Positions 17,001-17,065 of a stretch of DNA of 17,065 nt are shown one piece after another (within the stretch, counting starts at the first letter, position 1; each line of letters begins with the position of its first letter). Below the pieces are notes generated by a model. The model did not search any database. It was given only the letters and a program-made list of their open reading frames with translations, and was not told the origin of the DNA. The position numbers and the translations under genes are program-made. This DNA comes from Thermoguttaceae bacterium (GTDB taxonomy: Bacteria > Planctomycetota > Planctomycetia > Pirellulales > Thermoguttaceae), in NCBI GenBank assembly GCA_024653385.1, contig JANLFZ010000014.1, forward strand, positions 8,831 to 25,895. The letters are read 5' to 3'.

Positions 17001-17021
17001 AGCACGCGAAAAGGAAAACAT
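10920..17021 (-). CDS. Giant secreted subtilisin-like serine protease (S8), multidomain, frameshifted near C-terminus
   Basis: ATG 17021 has GGGAGG seven bases upstream. Residues 29-41 (MSVETLEDRRLLS) are the planctomycete extracellular N-terminal motif. A prodomain-like segment (about 78-172, VPGEILVGFEDE) precedes the S8 domain with D229 (VIDTGVDYNHPDL), H284 (NGHGSHTSGT), oxyanion N388 (SAGNS) and S456 (GTSMAAPHVAG): a complete catalytic triad. Then follow Ig-like segments (about 520-750), a PPC-like domain, two related concanavalin-like modules (about 895-1090 and 1210-1390), each followed by a PPC-like segment, two Calx-beta-like repeats (about 1500-1730), a LamG domain (about 1730-1940) and a third Calx-beta-like repeat. 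The frame is lost after A1992, and the last 40 or so residues to the stop are out-of-frame sequence. Restored, the protein would be about 2265 residues. Activity on exported proteins or polysaccharide-bound substrates is inferred. Confidence 0.9.
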   Translation of the reverse strand: MFSFSRATGNRGAATAARAWRNGLRARCMSVETLEDRRLLSIGAWDEDHAPVSVDASIPFASAVDVERAVETQPSKMHVPRFVPGEILVGFEDEVAMAYRGKGAAAGLEAARKLVGADGLNSPEVLMDVPAVPGQAARLATRWSLPNGADVLQMVERLAGRPGIAYAEPNYLLSIDTMPTDARFGELWGLNNTGQTVNGVPGSFDADIDAPEAWDITTGSSSVVVGVIDTGVDYNHPDLAANIWTNAGEIPGNGVDDDGNGFVDDLHGYDFVNNDGDPMDDNGHGSHTSGTIGAVWNADGVAGVNQHVQVMAVKFLDSGGSGTTANAVRAVNYATMMHNLYVISGGAKGANIVLTSNSWGGGAFSQALYDAIMASGDANMLFVASAGNSNVNADASPSYPAAYDLPEIISVAASDQNDAKASFSNWGATSVDLAAPGVNILSTTPNNTYSFYDGTSMAAPHVAGVAALAWSVSPQANYETIRDAIFAGVDVIPAFDPGQGSTTPVAAHGRLNAFNTLKSIGMVVVGSTPAAGSIMIAPPTLPKDFVITFSFATQKGGNPEDLQPGDLTVNGVAADTVDLSTDGTTATFHYQTTPVTQEGLQTMHIEGGALWTGSPIPAVKSLRAWTATFRYDSHEMRVTATDPANASLVTLPMTNLVVTFDELYDPLSADASDLVLSQGYVDGPPNTSDSHSVVYTLAGIVREETLTLNIPAGALTDLYGNPMATYSGSLNLDFGTVSLPARFHAHQPLGSLVYETTVSGSIGLIGDTDSFTIDFDPGQTITIVVDPAGSLQPTVSLTGQATVTAAAPGKDAVIQTADAGTGGLHTITVSGAGDTIGGYTLQVILSAAVEMESHDGANKNDGINSAQDITGSFITPSDGTQRGAVLGTMTAPFNPQRMLDDFEDGNLKEYREKDTSNTSVVAADFARVDENGIPPKYVLKDETNSGLLGWIYRTDTPAVVKRGDVISAWVLSESGTDWSRAYVGFGTTTKGTLSLTMGVNTGELLIDRVTFNSLTYETLGAVRQSWLANHWYRMEVTWETNGDIIGRVFDSDGTTLLNTVRANDTKYTSGGIAFRAFGSTKYFDTIQAAPIVRDLDVYSFSLDADQRATLALKAANGNAHLELLNAAGASLGQVSTGATNVNEVIEFAGGAAGTYYARVTGDLYVQYELVVTKGAEFDVENNSGPAPWNGDPAQTLETLQTLGSAVVLGNTGVFVESFEDGSLDEYTARGVTATVSPAAAHDGSYGLATDPDQTDWIYRNDWEAHVERGDVISTWVRSSQTAAGRAYFGFGATASGTLSMVMAPNSGELMIQRNANYGFETIGAVSQAWEPDHWYRLEVTWGQDGGIVGRLYDSDGTTLLNTVTATDTTIFSGGIAFRGFDGVKHFDTAAFPPEADFYQVTVPAEAKQFVLRTRTPADGAGEFVNSLDAKIRLFYQNAPGAATQVAEDDNSAPDGRNAQLSYSVPPGGGGTYYVQILASDDPLANATAGEYVLQAEVTSADPKAGVLVNKTSLVTEEGGAKTFTVRLNTQPSSNVIVNVGVTPLDAADEVDISTPSLTFTSSDWYQPQTVTVTGLIDSIDDGDVTYQIAFSASSSDGNYDSKSAAISAINLDRDTAGITVSPTKGLVTTEAGETAEFTVVLNSKPMADVTILLASSDTSEGIVSAPELKFTPLNWNTPQTVMVTGLDDTDPDFDVAYTIVIQPATSGDPKYNGLNPDDVSVINVDNDTGLADGLIGYWPFDGNGADLSPSLCDLGLYGGVGFASGLFGQALDLHNDGTEFAARPGDDAIYDFGAGDFSIQVWVNFNNTDREQTLFEKFSDSDGPGWTLTKLVSNELHFYASPSAIVGSPAQAIQPGIWHQVLVRRSGSDFELYYEGVLIASKSDSDPVPDTTFPLLVGKRNDTDGRNFAVDGRIDEVAIWDRALSSREIASLFNGGSGTAMPAVAVSPVSGLKTTEGGGTATFDVVLKSPPARDVTVNVSTSDTSEGLVSKAGSGADLYSRRLEHAAKSDSDRTRRSHGRWRRRLHHCRWPDR
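11042..11049 (-). other. Frameshift by GGCT tandem duplication in the protease gene
   Basis: On the minus strand the bases read AAG GCTGGCT CGGGCG. Removing one GGCT gives AAG GCT CGG GCG CTG, translated KARAL, and joins the two frames within the Calx-beta-like domain. The result aligns with the preceding copy (EGIVSAPELKFTP against EGLVSKARALTFTP) with one extra residue. Confidence 0.7.
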
Positions 17022-17065
17022 TATTGGGCCTCCCTAGCTGAACGCGGTCTGTGCCTTACTTGAAA

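Overview
The window looks like a chromosomal segment of a planctomycete. It is GC-rich by eye, and a giant secreted protease on the minus strand carries the LEDRRLLS N-terminal motif typical of planctomycete extracellular proteins. Its neighbours, a delta-60-repeat protein and a HAF-repeat protein, fit the same kind of secretome. The genus cannot be decided from the sequence.

Region 1 (1-5497, plus strand) is a subtype I-C CRISPR-Cas operon in the canonical order cas5c (5' end cut by the window edge), cas8c, cas7c, cas4, cas1, cas2. cas3 would be expected upstream, outside the window. Genes overlap or sit a few bases apart, so they are probably one transcript. cas8c is broken by a one-base excess in a GGGG run at 801-804, but the internal cas11c start near its 3' end is intact and has a near-perfect Shine-Dalgarno. 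Downstream of cas2 is a leader packed with consecutive inverted repeats, then one I-C-type repeat (5461-5497) with no second copy in the window. The locus thus has effector and adaptation genes but no visible array.

Region 2 (5498-6941) holds a 33-codon fragment resembling the N-terminus of an IS1634-like transposase, an unrecognised gene with an HEIGH zinc-metallopeptidase motif (plus strand), and a complete minus-strand tRNA-Lys(TTT).

Region 3 (6942-7428) is intergenic. It carries a candidate tRNA promoter, an inverted repeat and a terminator-like hairpin belonging to the gene that follows.

Region 4 (7429-17021, minus strand) is a co-oriented set of three secreted or cell-surface proteins: a multidomain subtilisin-like protease, a HAF-repeat protein and a delta-60-repeat protein. 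The protease frame is interrupted near its C-terminus by what looks like a 4-base tandem duplication (GGCT GGCT, 11042-11049). The remaining Calx-beta domain and a duplicated C-terminal motif follow in the next frame. Two frameshifts in conserved genes could be true gene decay or sequence error; reads would decide.
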